Origin: Acidobacteriota bacterium
GTDB taxonomy: Bacteria > Acidobacteriota > Vicinamibacteria > Vicinamibacterales > CAVVIG01
Length of the DNA stretch: 64,000 nucleotides
NCBI GenBank assembly: GCA_003222535.1
Contig: QHWJ01000235.1
Coordinates: forward strand, 21,111-85,110
Direction of reading: 5' to 3'
The translations under genes and the position numbers were made by a program. The stretch's first letter is position 1. The number at the start of each line of letters is the position of its first letter. Under the pieces are notes generated by a model. It was not told the origin of the DNA, did not search any database, and saw only the letters and a program-made list of their open reading frames with translations. Positions 1-9,964 of this stretch are shown here, one piece after another.

Positions 1-125
1 CGTAAAGGCGCCGATTATAGTCAGTCCAAAAACTGAGAGTCAACGAAGGACTCGAGGACTTAGACACCAGAACGCCCTAAATGGCCACCGGCCGTCCGCG
101 CGCCCCGCCCGGCTGCCTCCGCCCT

Positions 126-2609
<2,484 letters not shown>

Positions 2610-2632
2610 TGCACCTCGCGCAAAAGGGGGGA

Positions 2633-3220
2633 TTATATGCGCACCGTGGGCGGCAGAGCCATGCCGCCGGTCAGGAAAATCCGGATGCCGTCCTCGACGG
2701 TGATGTCGGGGAACGCCGCCCGGTCGCGCTCGACGATGACGATCTCGCCCAGGTAGAGGTGGTTGGTCGGAACGTAGACGGCCAGCATCGGCTCGGGGCC
2801 ACGTCCCCGATCGACCGTGAATTCACGCGTCTGGAAACCGAGCGCATAGCCGTGCCTCGGATCCTCCACCAGCACGACGCGCTTGAAACCGAGCTCGTTG
2901 TCGGGTGAAAACGCGGCGATGAGCTGCTTGACCGGCGCGTAGATCGTCCGGAACACCGGCACCTTCAAGAGCCACGATTCCGCGCGCTGCAGCACGCGGA
3001 GGCCGATGACGTTTCTCGCGAGCGCCCCGACCAGCACGAGCGCTGCGGCCGTCGACGCGGTCCCGAGCCCCGGTATCCGGCGTCCGAGCAGCCGGTCGTA
3101 CATCGGCGTGGTCAGGCCGTCGACGACGTTGAAGATCCAGATGAAGGCGGCGACGCTGATGAACAGCGGCACCGTGACGAAGAACCCCGCGACGAAGCTG
3201 CGGCGCAGCCACTGGATCAC
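2633..3220 (-). CDS. DUF502 family membrane protein
   Basis: The 195-residue protein has two N-terminal membrane segments (about 10-32 and 55-75). A soluble C-terminal part follows, with the DUF502 features PVFRTIYAPVKQL, a central GFKRVVLVEDPR stretch, and a VPTNHLYLG/GGMALP ending. The family's biochemical function is not established. The gene starts four bases after the uppP stop codon, so the two are almost certainly co-transcribed and perhaps translationally coupled. That placement suggests an envelope role, but this is only context. Length and architecture are normal for the family. Confidence 0.85.
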   Translation of the reverse strand: MIQWLRRSFVAGFFVTVPLFISVAAFIWIFNVVDGLTTPMYDRLLGRRIPGLGTASTAAALVLVGALARNVIGLRVLQRAESWLLKVPVFRTIYAPVKQLIAAFSPDNELGFKRVVLVEDPRHGYALGFQTREFTVDRGRGPEPMLAVYVPTNHLYLGEIVIVERDRAAFPDITVEDGIRIFLTGGMALPPTVRI

Positions 3221-3224
3221 GCGA

Positions 3225-4028
3225 TTACGTCCATCCGGCCGCTACCGCGGCGAGCAGCGCGATCCCGAAGAGGATGCGGTACCACGCAAACGGCGCGAAC
3301 CCGGATCGCTTGACGAAATTCAGGAACGGCCTGACGACGAGCGCCGACGCGATGAACGCCATGACGAAACCGACCGCGATTTCCAGCCCGCGCGCCGAAC
3401 CGAGGTCGTGACGCACTTCCAGCAGGTTTTTTCCGAACGCCGCCGCCATCGTCGGCATCGCGAGGAAGAAGGTGAACTCCGCGGCCGCCGCGCGGTCCAC
3501 CCGCATCGCCATCGCCGCCACGATGGTCCCTCCCGATCGCGAGACGCCCGGGACGAGCGCGAGCGCCTGAAAGGATCCGATGGCGAGCGCGCGCCCGAAG
3601 GGCAGGCTGTCCACATCGAACAGATCCGGCTTCGGGCGGAACCGCTCGACCAGCAGCATGACGATGCCGCCGGCGATGAACGCGATGGCGATGACGCCGA
3701 AGCTCTCGTACAGGACGCCTCTCACGAACTTGGACAACAGCCCGCCGGCCACCAGAGCGGGCACCGTCGCGAGGCCGATCATCAGCGCGAAATGGCGCGC
3801 TTCCGGCCTGGACGGCAACCCGGCCAGGACGGCGATGAGCTTCTCGCGATACAGCCACATCACCGCGAAGATCGAGCCGAGTTGAATCATCACCGTGAAG
3901 ACGCCGCCAGGATCGTCATAACCGAGCAGGCGACTGCCGATCAGCAGGTGCGCTGTCGAAGAGACCGGCAGGAATTCCACCAGCCCTTGAAGGATTCCGA
4001 GCAGCGCGGCTTTGAGAAGGGTCGGCAT
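3225..4028 (-). CDS. uppP: Undecaprenyl-diphosphatase
   Basis: This 267-residue polytopic inner-membrane phosphatase (BacA/UppP family) recycles undecaprenyl diphosphate to undecaprenyl phosphate for peptidoglycan and other envelope polymers. The two diagnostic motifs are intact: LQGLVEFLPVSSTAHL near the N-terminus, with the conserved Glu and the Ser-Ser-Thr-Ala-His run, and PGVSRSGGTI in the middle, which carries the catalytic-site Arg. Around seven to eight hydrophobic helices are visible and the length is normal. It heads a two-gene unit with the DUF502 gene and is separated from the upstream secF gene by a short-repeat array. Confidence 0.95.
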   Translation of the reverse strand: MPTLLKAALLGILQGLVEFLPVSSTAHLLIGSRLLGYDDPGGVFTVMIQLGSIFAVMWLYREKLIAVLAGLPSRPEARHFALMIGLATVPALVAGGLLSKFVRGVLYESFGVIAIAFIAGGIVMLLVERFRPKPDLFDVDSLPFGRALAIGSFQALALVPGVSRSGGTIVAAMAMRVDRAAAAEFTFFLAMPTMAAAFGKNLLEVRHDLGSARGLEIAVGFVMAFIASALVVRPFLNFVKRSGFAPFAWYRILFGIALLAAVAAGWT

Positions 4029-4045
4029 GCCGGGTCAGTCTCAGC

Positions 4046-4129
<84 letters not shown>

Positions 4130-4143
4130 GCGAGACTTGAATG

Positions 4144-5151
4144 CTACGAAGCCCTGGCCTTGCGCTGCGGCTTCGAGCGCCGCGTCGGCTGCGGCGGCGC
4201 GGTCGCCGGAGCGGCGGCGGGCGCGTGCGCGGCGGCGCGCGTGGGCCCCGTGCCGCGCCAGAAGCTGACGATCGCGGCGGCGATGAACACGCTCGAGTAC
4301 GTGCCGGTGATGATGCCGACGACCATCGTGAACGCGAAGCCGTGCAGCACTTCTCCGCCGAAAAAGAACAGCGCCAGGGCGGTGAGCAGCGCCGTGCCCG
4401 ACGTGATGACCGTCCGCCCGAGCGTCTGGTTGATCGACACGTTGATGACGTGGTTCAGCGAGTCGCGCCGCATGCCGCGCAGGTTCTCGCGGATCCGATC
4501 GAAGATGACGATCGTGTCGTTGGTCGAGTACCCGGTCATCGTCAGGATGGCGGCGACAACGTTCAGCGACATGTCGTACCGGAAGAACGCCAGGAATGCG
4601 ATCGTGATGAGCAGGTCGTGGACCGTGGCAACCACGGCGCCGACGCCGAAGCTGAACTGGAAGCGGAACGCGAGATACAGGAGGATGCCGACGAGCGAGA
4701 GCACGGTGGCCGACAGCCCCCTGGTCCGCAGCTCCTTTCCGACCGCCGGCCCGACGATCTCGGTCCCGGATTCCTTGAAGGCGCCGACGTTGCCTTTCTT
4801 CAGCGCGTCGACCACCTGTTGCTTGGTCGAGCTGAGGGAGCCACCCGACTCCGCGCCCACATGTGGCACGCGAATCATCACCTGCCGCTGCGCCGGATCC
4901 CCGAAGGTCTGGACGACGACGTTCTGGCCGCCGCCGGGAAACGACTTGTCGAGCGCCTGGCGCACCTGCTGCACGCTGACCGGCTGATCGAACTGCACGA
5001 TGACGGCCGTGCCGCCCGCGAACTCGATGCCGAGCGGGATGCCCTTCGTCGCGAAGGTGATCGCCCCCGCGATGATGATGATCCACGAGAGCGCGATCGC
5101 GTGCCAGCGCCAGCGGAGAAAGTCGTACGTGGTGTGCTTGAAAATATGCAT
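4144..5151 (-). CDS. secF: Protein translocase subunit SecF
   Basis: The 335-residue SecF partners SecD in the SecDF complex, which uses the proton motive force to help complete protein export through SecYEG. An N-terminal helix is followed by the periplasmic P1-like region with GIEFAGGTAVIVQFD (the GIDFTGG motif). Further membrane segments carry the family pattern of a conserved TGYSTNDTIVIFDRIREN helix-loop and a GEVLHGFAFTMVVGIITGTYSS ending region. The last 40 residues are Ala/Pro/Lys-rich and probably cytoplasmic and disordered. The start lies two bases after the secD stop, in the tgt-yajC-secD-secF order common in bacteria. Confidence 0.96.
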   Translation of the reverse strand: MHIFKHTTYDFLRWRWHAIALSWIIIIAGAITFATKGIPLGIEFAGGTAVIVQFDQPVSVQQVRQALDKSFPGGGQNVVVQTFGDPAQRQVMIRVPHVGAESGGSLSSTKQQVVDALKKGNVGAFKESGTEIVGPAVGKELRTRGLSATVLSLVGILLYLAFRFQFSFGVGAVVATVHDLLITIAFLAFFRYDMSLNVVAAILTMTGYSTNDTIVIFDRIRENLRGMRRDSLNHVINVSINQTLGRTVITSGTALLTALALFFFGGEVLHGFAFTMVVGIITGTYSSVFIAAAIVSFWRGTGPTRAAAHAPAAAPATAPPQPTRRSKPQRKARAS

Positions 5152-5153
5152 GG

Positions 5154-6740
5154 TTAGATTGACAGCGCGGCGACCTGGTGGCGCCTCGCGAGGGCCAGCT
5201 CAAACAGCGTCTTCGACACGAAGATCGACGTGAACAGGTTCGACAACAAACCGAAAAAGAGCGTGACGGCGAAGCCGCGGATCGGGCCGGTGCCGAACTG
5301 GAACAGGAACGCCACCGAGATGAGCGCCGCAATATGCGTGTCGAAGAGCGTCCAGAACACGCGCGCGAACCCGGCGTTGATTGACGCGCGGACGCCACGC
5401 TGCGCCTCGATCTCTTCCTTGATGCGCTCGAAGATCAGGACGTTCGAGTCGACGCCGATGCCCATCGTGAGGACGAAACCGGCGATGCCCGGCAGCGTCA
5501 TCACGGCGCCGACATACGCCATCAAGCCGAGCAGGATCACCAGGTTGAAGAGCAGCGCGACGACGGCGTTGACGCCCGAGAGCTGGTAGTAGACCAGCAT
5601 GAAGAGGATGACGAGCAGCAGACCGACCGTGGACGCCATGACGCCCGAGCGGATCGAATCCGCGCCGAGGCTCGGGCCGATCGTGCGCTCCTCGAGATAG
5701 GTGAGGGTGGCAGGCAGTGCGCCCGAACGCAGAATCAGGGACAGGTTCTGGACTTCTTCGGGCGTGAAGCTGCCGGTAATGCGCCCCTCCGTGTTGATCC
5801 GGCTCTCGAGCGTCGGCGCCGACTGCACGCGGCCGTCGAGGATGATCGCCAGCTGCCGCCCGATATTCTCGCCGCTGACCTTGCCGAACTTGCGGCCCCC
5901 CTCGTTGCTCAGCGTGAAGCTGACGGCCGGCCGGTTGTTTTCGTCGACCGAGGCACGCGCGTTGCGCAAATCCTGCCCCGAGACCGCCGAGACCTTCTTC
6001 ACGAGATAGTACACCGTGCTCGTGTCGCCGACCGCGCCGGCGCCCGGCACGATCTCCATGCCCTGGGGCACCTGGCCGTTCACCATCAGCGCTTCCTTCG
6101 TCGGAGACGGCGAGCCTTCCACGATCTTGAGCTCGAGGAGGCCCGGCGATCCGATGATGCCCTTCGCACGCTCGACGTCGTCGACGCCCGGGAGCTGGAC
6201 GAGGATCTGATCGGTGCCCTGCTGGGCGATGCTCGGCTCGGTGACGCCGAGCTCGTTGACGCGGCGCTCGATCGTCTGACGTGCCTGGACGACGGCCTCT
6301 TCGCGCAGGTTCAGCTGGATGTTCGGCTTCATCGTGAACGTGTAGGTGCCGTTGACCCCGGTGCCGCGGTCGAAGTTCGCCTGCACTTCGGTCGCCGCCG
6401 TCCGGAAGGCCGCGTCCTGCGCCGGCGGGATGCCTTCGACGCGGAAATGCACCGGATCGGGCGCGTCCATGTTCGTGACGGGGATGTTGCGCGTCTTGAG
6501 CTCTTCGCGCAGCCGCTCCATCTCCTGTTCCGTCACGATCCGCAACGCGTCGTCGGTCTGCACGCGGAGGACGAGGTGGACGCCGCCCTTGAGATCCAGG
6601 CCGAGCCTGAGCTCCTTGTCCATCAGCCAGCCCGGGGAGTGCACGCCGTAGCGCGCGGCAATCAGCGGATAGACCCCGACGCCGAAGAACACGACGAAGA
6701 CGACGAGAATGGTGGTGACCTTCCAGCGAAGGTTCGACAT
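5154..6740 (-). CDS. secD: Protein translocase subunit SecD
   Basis: This 528-residue SecD is the large subunit of the SecDF export accessory complex. A first helix (residues about 7-28) precedes LRLGLDLKGGVHLVLRV, the hallmark DLKGG motif. A large periplasmic domain follows, with NELGVTEPSIAQQG and GRITGSF regions. The C-terminal half holds five membrane segments that include MTLPGIAGFVLTMGIGVDSN and LIFERIKEE, typical of RND-type transporters. Length is normal. It is followed by yajC upstream and secF downstream, and the 33-bp spacing to yajC indicates one operon. Confidence 0.97.
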   Translation of the reverse strand: MSNLRWKVTTILVVFVVFFGVGVYPLIAARYGVHSPGWLMDKELRLGLDLKGGVHLVLRVQTDDALRIVTEQEMERLREELKTRNIPVTNMDAPDPVHFRVEGIPPAQDAAFRTAATEVQANFDRGTGVNGTYTFTMKPNIQLNLREEAVVQARQTIERRVNELGVTEPSIAQQGTDQILVQLPGVDDVERAKGIIGSPGLLELKIVEGSPSPTKEALMVNGQVPQGMEIVPGAGAVGDTSTVYYLVKKVSAVSGQDLRNARASVDENNRPAVSFTLSNEGGRKFGKVSGENIGRQLAIILDGRVQSAPTLESRINTEGRITGSFTPEEVQNLSLILRSGALPATLTYLEERTIGPSLGADSIRSGVMASTVGLLLVILFMLVYYQLSGVNAVVALLFNLVILLGLMAYVGAVMTLPGIAGFVLTMGIGVDSNVLIFERIKEEIEAQRGVRASINAGFARVFWTLFDTHIAALISVAFLFQFGTGPIRGFAVTLFFGLLSNLFTSIFVSKTLFELALARRHQVAALSI

Positions 6741-6773
6741 GGCTGCTGCTCCCGGGGCGGTCCCCGGCCTCTG

Positions 6774-7115
6774 TTAGGTGTTCGCGGTCTCCACAACCGG
6801 CGGCTGCCCCTGAATGCCGCCGATGGCCGCCCTCGAGACTTCGATTCGAACCTTGTCGGCGATCTGGAGCTGTACCTTGTCGCCGTTCAGGCGCGTGATC
6901 TGTCCGTAAATCCCGCTCGTGGTGATCACCCGGTCGTTCTCTTTCAGGTTATCGAGAAACTCCTGGACCTTTTGCTGCTTGCGCTTGCTCGGGAGCAGGA
7001 TGATGAAATAGAAAATCCCCAGAATCAGGATGAACGGGACGACCTGCAGCAGAGGGCTTGCGCCCTCACCGGTCATGCCCAGGGCGACCACGAGGCCTCG
7101 GTCGAACATCATCAT
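6774..7115 (-). CDS. yajC: Preprotein translocase accessory subunit YajC
   Basis: The 113-residue protein has a single membrane helix (about residues 22-42, with FILILGIFYFIILLPSKRKQQK) followed by a small cytoplasmic domain containing NDRVITTSGIYGQI, the YajC signature. YajC associates with SecDF-SecYEG. The ATG at 7115 overlaps the tgt stop by four bases (ATGA), so translation is probably coupled. The tgt-yajC-secDF order is a widespread conserved cluster, which supports the assignment despite the short length. Confidence 0.94.
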   Translation of the reverse strand: MMMFDRGLVVALGMTGEGASPLLQVVPFILILGIFYFIILLPSKRKQQKVQEFLDNLKENDRVITTSGIYGQITRLNGDKVQLQIADKVRIEVSRAAIGGIQGQPPVVETANT

Positions 7116-8269
7116 GAATCGTGCGGCTGGCGGGACAAGCTCTGGTGGAACGCTAGCCTGAAACTTTCGAACCGCCCGAACACTATAGCGTCTCTAATCC
7201 GTCGCAGTGTGTCAAGGTAAAAGTTGAGGTTATGCAACGTGTTAAGGGTGGAGGCGCTCATTTCGCCTGCCAGAAAGAGGTGCCGCAAATACGCCCGCGA
7301 ACAGGTCGCGCACGTGTGGCAGTGACACGCGGGATCGGGAGGCCGGTCGTCCTCCGCGTACCGGGCGTTCTTGATGTTGATGCGACCGTCGCTCGTGAAC
7401 AGCTGGCCGTTTCGCGCGTTGCGCGTCGGCAGGACGCAATCGAAGAGATCGATGCCGTGGGCGACCGAGTCGACGAGGTCCGCCGGCGTGCCGGTGCCCA
7501 TCAGGTATCGAGGCCGATCCTCCGGCAAACACCGCGCCGTCCGGGACACCATCTCGTACATCACGTCCATCGGCTCGCCGACGCTCAAGCCACCAATTGC
7601 ATACGCCTCGAAGCCGACCTCGACCGTCCGGCGCGCGCTTTCCTCGCGCAGCGCCGGGTACACGCCGCCCTGCACGATGCCGAACTGCGCCTGTCCGGGA
7701 TTGCTCACCGCCACGCCGGGCACCAGCCCATCGCGAAGCGCGAGAAAACGATCGCGCGCTCGACACGCCCACCGGAGCGTCCGCTCCATCGAATGGCGCG
7801 CCGTCGCTTCGTCTGCCGGATGCGAGAGGCATTCGTCGAGCACCATCGCGATGTCCGATCCGAGCTGCGCCTGCATGTCGGCCGCCTTTTCCGGTGTCAG
7901 CGTGTGCGCCGAACCGTCGAGATGCGACCGAAAATGCGCGCCGTGCTCGTCGACCGTGCGGCGGGCCGCGAGGCTGAACACCTGATACCCGCCGCTGTCG
8001 GTGAGGATCGGCCTCGGCCAGCCCATGAAGCGATGGAGGCCGCCGCGTCGGGCAATCAGATCGTCCCCGGGCCGAAGCGAGAGGTGGTAGGTGTTGCAGA
8101 GCAGGATCTCCGCGCCGAGCGATTCGAGATCGCGATGCGTGACGCCCTTCACCGCGCCTTGCGTGGCAACCGGCATGAACGCCGGCGTGTCGACGACACC
8201 GTGGGGCGTGGTGATCCGGCCGCGCCGCGCGCGTCCGTCCGTGTGTGTCACCTGAAAGTCGAAGGACAC
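7112..8269 (-). CDS. tgt: tRNA-guanine transglycosylase (queuosine pathway)
   Basis: This 385-residue enzyme exchanges guanine-34 for preQ1 in tRNAs with GUN anticodons. The TIM-barrel catalytic aspartates are visible in LTDSGGYQVFSL and in FDCVLPTRNARNGQLF. Substrate-pocket sequences GIVQGGVYP and GGLSVGEP are also present. Zinc ligands follow the family pattern, with Cys-x-Cys-x2-Cys near the end (CHCHTCATC) followed by the His in YLRHLF. It is the first gene of the tgt-yajC-secD-secF operon and is transcribed away from ddl, with only 16 bp between the two start codons. Confidence 0.97.
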   Translation of the reverse strand: MSFDFQVTHTDGRARRGRITTPHGVVDTPAFMPVATQGAVKGVTHRDLESLGAEILLCNTYHLSLRPGDDLIARRGGLHRFMGWPRPILTDSGGYQVFSLAARRTVDEHGAHFRSHLDGSAHTLTPEKAADMQAQLGSDIAMVLDECLSHPADEATARHSMERTLRWACRARDRFLALRDGLVPGVAVSNPGQAQFGIVQGGVYPALREESARRTVEVGFEAYAIGGLSVGEPMDVMYEMVSRTARCLPEDRPRYLMGTGTPADLVDSVAHGIDLFDCVLPTRNARNGQLFTSDGRINIKNARYAEDDRPPDPACHCHTCATCSRAYLRHLFLAGEMSASTLNTLHNLNFYLDTLRRIRDAIVFGRFESFRLAFHQSLSRQPHDS

Positions 8270-8285
8270 GTGCTAAGTTTAGCCT

Positions 8286-9437
8286 GTGGAAAAACTCCGG
8301 GTCGGCATCGTCTACGGAGGACGGTCCGGGGAGCACGAGGTGTCGCTCGCCTCGGCCGCGGCGGTCTTTCAGCATCTCGATCCCGCGCGGTACGAGGCGG
8401 TCGCGATCCGGATCGAGAAGGACGGCCGATGGGCGTTGCCGGACCGACCGCCGGCGTTGATGGCAGCGGCCGACGTGATTCAGGCCGCGCGCGCTTCGGA
8501 CAGCCCTGGCGGCGGGGCTGAGCCGGGCGTCACGCGGGAAGCGCACCTCGTCGCGCATCCCGGCAGCGAGACGCTCCTCACCATCGATCGCCACGCTCCG
8601 CAGCCGGTGGTCGCCGGTCTCGCGCTCGACGTCGTGTTCCCCGTGCTGCATGGTCCGTACGGCGAGGACGGCACCGTCCAGGGGCTGCTCGAGCTGGCGA
8701 ACGTGCCCTACGTGGGCGCGGGCGTGCTCGCGTCCGCCGTCGGCATGGACAAGGCCGTGATGAAGCTCGTCTTCGCCGCGAACAGGCTGCCCATCTGCGA
8801 CTACGAGGTGGTGCTGAAGCGCGACTGGCAGCGCGACGAGCGCGCGATTCTGCAGAAGGTCGTCAATCGCCTCGGCTTCCCCGTCTTCGTGAAGCCGGCC
8901 AACCTCGGGTCGAGCGTCGGCATCTCGAAAGCGAAGCACGTCGCGGAGCTGCGCGCCGCCATCAAGCTCGCCGCGGAGTTCGATCGCAAGATCGTCATCG
9001 AGGCCGCCGTGTCTCAGGCGCGCGAGATCGAAGTCGCCGTCCTCGGCAACGACGAGCCCGAGGCGTCGGTCCCGGGCGAGATCATCACGTCGCGCGAGTT
9101 CTACGACTACGAAGCGAAGTACATCAGCGACGATTCGCGCACGCTGATTCCGGCGCCGCTCGACGACGCCCAGGCCGCCGGCGTGCGCGCATTGGCAATC
9201 GCCGCGTTCAAGGCGATCGATGGCGCCGGGATGGCACGCGTCGACTTCCTCCTCGCAGGCGACAGCCAGGTTCTGTACCTCAACGAAGTGAACACGATCC
9301 CCGGGTTCACGACGATCAGCATGTACTCGAAGATGTGGGCGGCAAGCGGCCTGCCGTATGCGCGCCTGCTCGATCGCCTGATCGCGCTCGCGCTCGAGCG
9401 TCACCGAGAGAAACAGCAGCTGCGCACGAGCCTCTGA
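8286..9437 (+). CDS. ddl: D-alanine--D-alanine ligase
   Basis: This 383-residue ATP-grasp enzyme makes the D-Ala-D-Ala dipeptide for peptidoglycan precursors in the cytoplasm. The N-terminal GGRSGEHEVSL motif, the central FPVFVKPANLGSSVGISK ATP-binding segment, and the C-terminal NEVNTIPGFTTISMYSKMW region are all present. It is longer than the E. coli enzymes (about 306 residues) and resembles the longer DdlA/Van-type architecture with an inserted segment around residues 70-90. The start is GTG at 8286, chosen because GGRSGEHE must lie about ten residues in. It is divergent from tgt across 16 bp. Confidence 0.96.
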   Translation: MEKLRVGIVYGGRSGEHEVSLASAAAVFQHLDPARYEAVAIRIEKDGRWALPDRPPALMAAADVIQAARASDSPGGGAEPGVTREAHLVAHPGSETLLTIDRHAPQPVVAGLALDVVFPVLHGPYGEDGTVQGLLELANVPYVGAGVLASAVGMDKAVMKLVFAANRLPICDYEVVLKRDWQRDERAILQKVVNRLGFPVFVKPANLGSSVGISKAKHVAELRAAIKLAAEFDRKIVIEAAVSQAREIEVAVLGNDEPEASVPGEIITSREFYDYEAKYISDDSRTLIPAPLDDAQAAGVRALAIAAFKAIDGAGMARVDFLLAGDSQVLYLNEVNTIPGFTTISMYSKMWAASGLPYARLLDRLIALALERHREKQQLRTSL

Positions 9438-9594
9438 CGACATCAGCCGGCCATCATCGGGTGCCGGTCGCCGGACTCACCTCTCCGGTCATCTCACGCT
9501 CGGTCGCGCGCGATCGCGATCCGCGCGAGCCGATCGGTCGGCGGCGCAAGCTTCTCGCTGCGTTCTTGCGCGCGTTGCGCGGACGAAAGATTTT

Positions 9595-9645
9595 TTGACA
9601 TTTTGTGAACATTGTGCTTGACACTCTGTCGTTACGGTTCATAAT
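9595..9645 (+). promoter_or_regulatory. Sigma-70-like promoter with direct-repeat -35 region
   Basis: TTGACA at 9618-9623 and CATAAT at 9640-9645 are separated by 16 bp, a good sigma-70 match in an otherwise GC-rich genome. A second TTGACA lies at 9595-9600. Both are part of a 12-13-bp direct repeat (TTGACAyTyTGT) spaced 23 bp apart, about two helical turns. That arrangement could be an operator or a tandem promoter. It would drive the small unit ending at the terminator near 9940. Confidence 0.65.
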
Positions 9646-9649
9646 CTAC

Positions 9650-9844
9650 ATCTGGTATGAGGATGGTGACATGAGGCCATCCCTAGTGAAGCTCGATGCG
9701 TCGAGCCTCACCTTCCGCCTCGGCGGAGGTTACCCGAAGCGACGGGCGCCGACATCGGGTGAGCGTGCCAGGCGGCAGCCACGGGTGATGGGCATGAGCG
9801 CTCGCGCAGTCTCAATCCCAACATGAAGGGGGGGATAACAGACA
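9650..9844 (+). ncRNA. Candidate structured leader RNA of unknown class
   Basis: The roughly 195 bases between promoter and the 16-codon ORF can fold extensively. GCTCGA/TCGAGC (9691-9706) forms a hairpin with a TGCG loop. CTCACC (9707-9712) pairs with GGTGAG (9758-9763) and encloses two hairpins, CCGC/GCGG (9715-9726) and CCCG/CGGG (9733-9746). I recognise no known riboswitch family. It also overlaps a possible 51-codon ORF, so the structure could be coincidental in GC-rich DNA. Confidence 0.3.
9671..9826 (+). CDS. Possible small arginine-rich protein (51 aa)
   Basis: An ATG at 9671 follows a good SD (GAGGA at 9659-9663, 7-base spacing) and opens 51 codons with a basic, Arg-rich product beginning MRPSLVKLDASS. 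I do not recognise it. Third-position GC is lower than in neighbouring genes, which argues against long-term coding. It sits about 26 bp downstream of the promoter -10 box and ends 18 bp before the 16-codon lysine-rich ORF. It may therefore be a leader peptide, a real small protein, or an open frame inside a structured RNA. Confidence 0.3.
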   Translation: MRPSLVKLDASSLTFRLGGGYPKRRAPTSGERARRQPRVMGMSARAVSIPT

Positions 9845-9895
9845 ATGGCGAAGAAAGCCAAGGGCGGGAAGAAGAAGGCCGGCAAGAAACGATAA
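9845..9895 (+). CDS. Lysine-rich 16-residue peptide
   Basis: A 16-codon ORF encodes MAKKAKGGKKKAGKKR, with 8 Lys and 1 Arg and no acidic residue. A G-rich SD-like run lies at 9828-9834 and the ATG is at 9845. A strong intrinsic terminator follows 20 bp after the stop. The own promoter, SD and terminator argue for an expressed unit. The composition resembles histone-H1-like or nucleic-acid-binding tails. No function can be assigned from sequence, and the product is too short for a normal gene finder. An alternative is that the unit is an sRNA and the ORF is fortuitous. Confidence 0.45.
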   Translation: MAKKAKGGKKKAGKKR

Positions 9896-9914
9896 GCTGA
9901 CCTCTCCCGTCGAT

Positions 9915-9940
9915 AAAGGGGGCGGCCGTCGCCCCCTTTT
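9915..9940 (+). terminator. Rho-independent terminator after the small basic ORF
   Basis: A 10-bp stem AAAGGGGGCG/CGCCCCCTTT with a 5-base loop (GCCGT) ends in a short T run (TTTTCCATTTT). It sits 20 bp after the lysine-rich ORF and 25 bp before the stop codon of the convergent HEAT-repeat gene. The strong symmetry suggests it may also slow transcription from the other side. Confidence 0.85.
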
Positions 9941-9964
9941 CCATTTTCCGAGGTCGGCCGCCCT

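Noticed and set aside
60..125. Terminator or gene end at the left edge
   Set aside because: Only a weak GGCC/GGCC hairpin is visible and no coding sequence can be supported in the first 125 bases.
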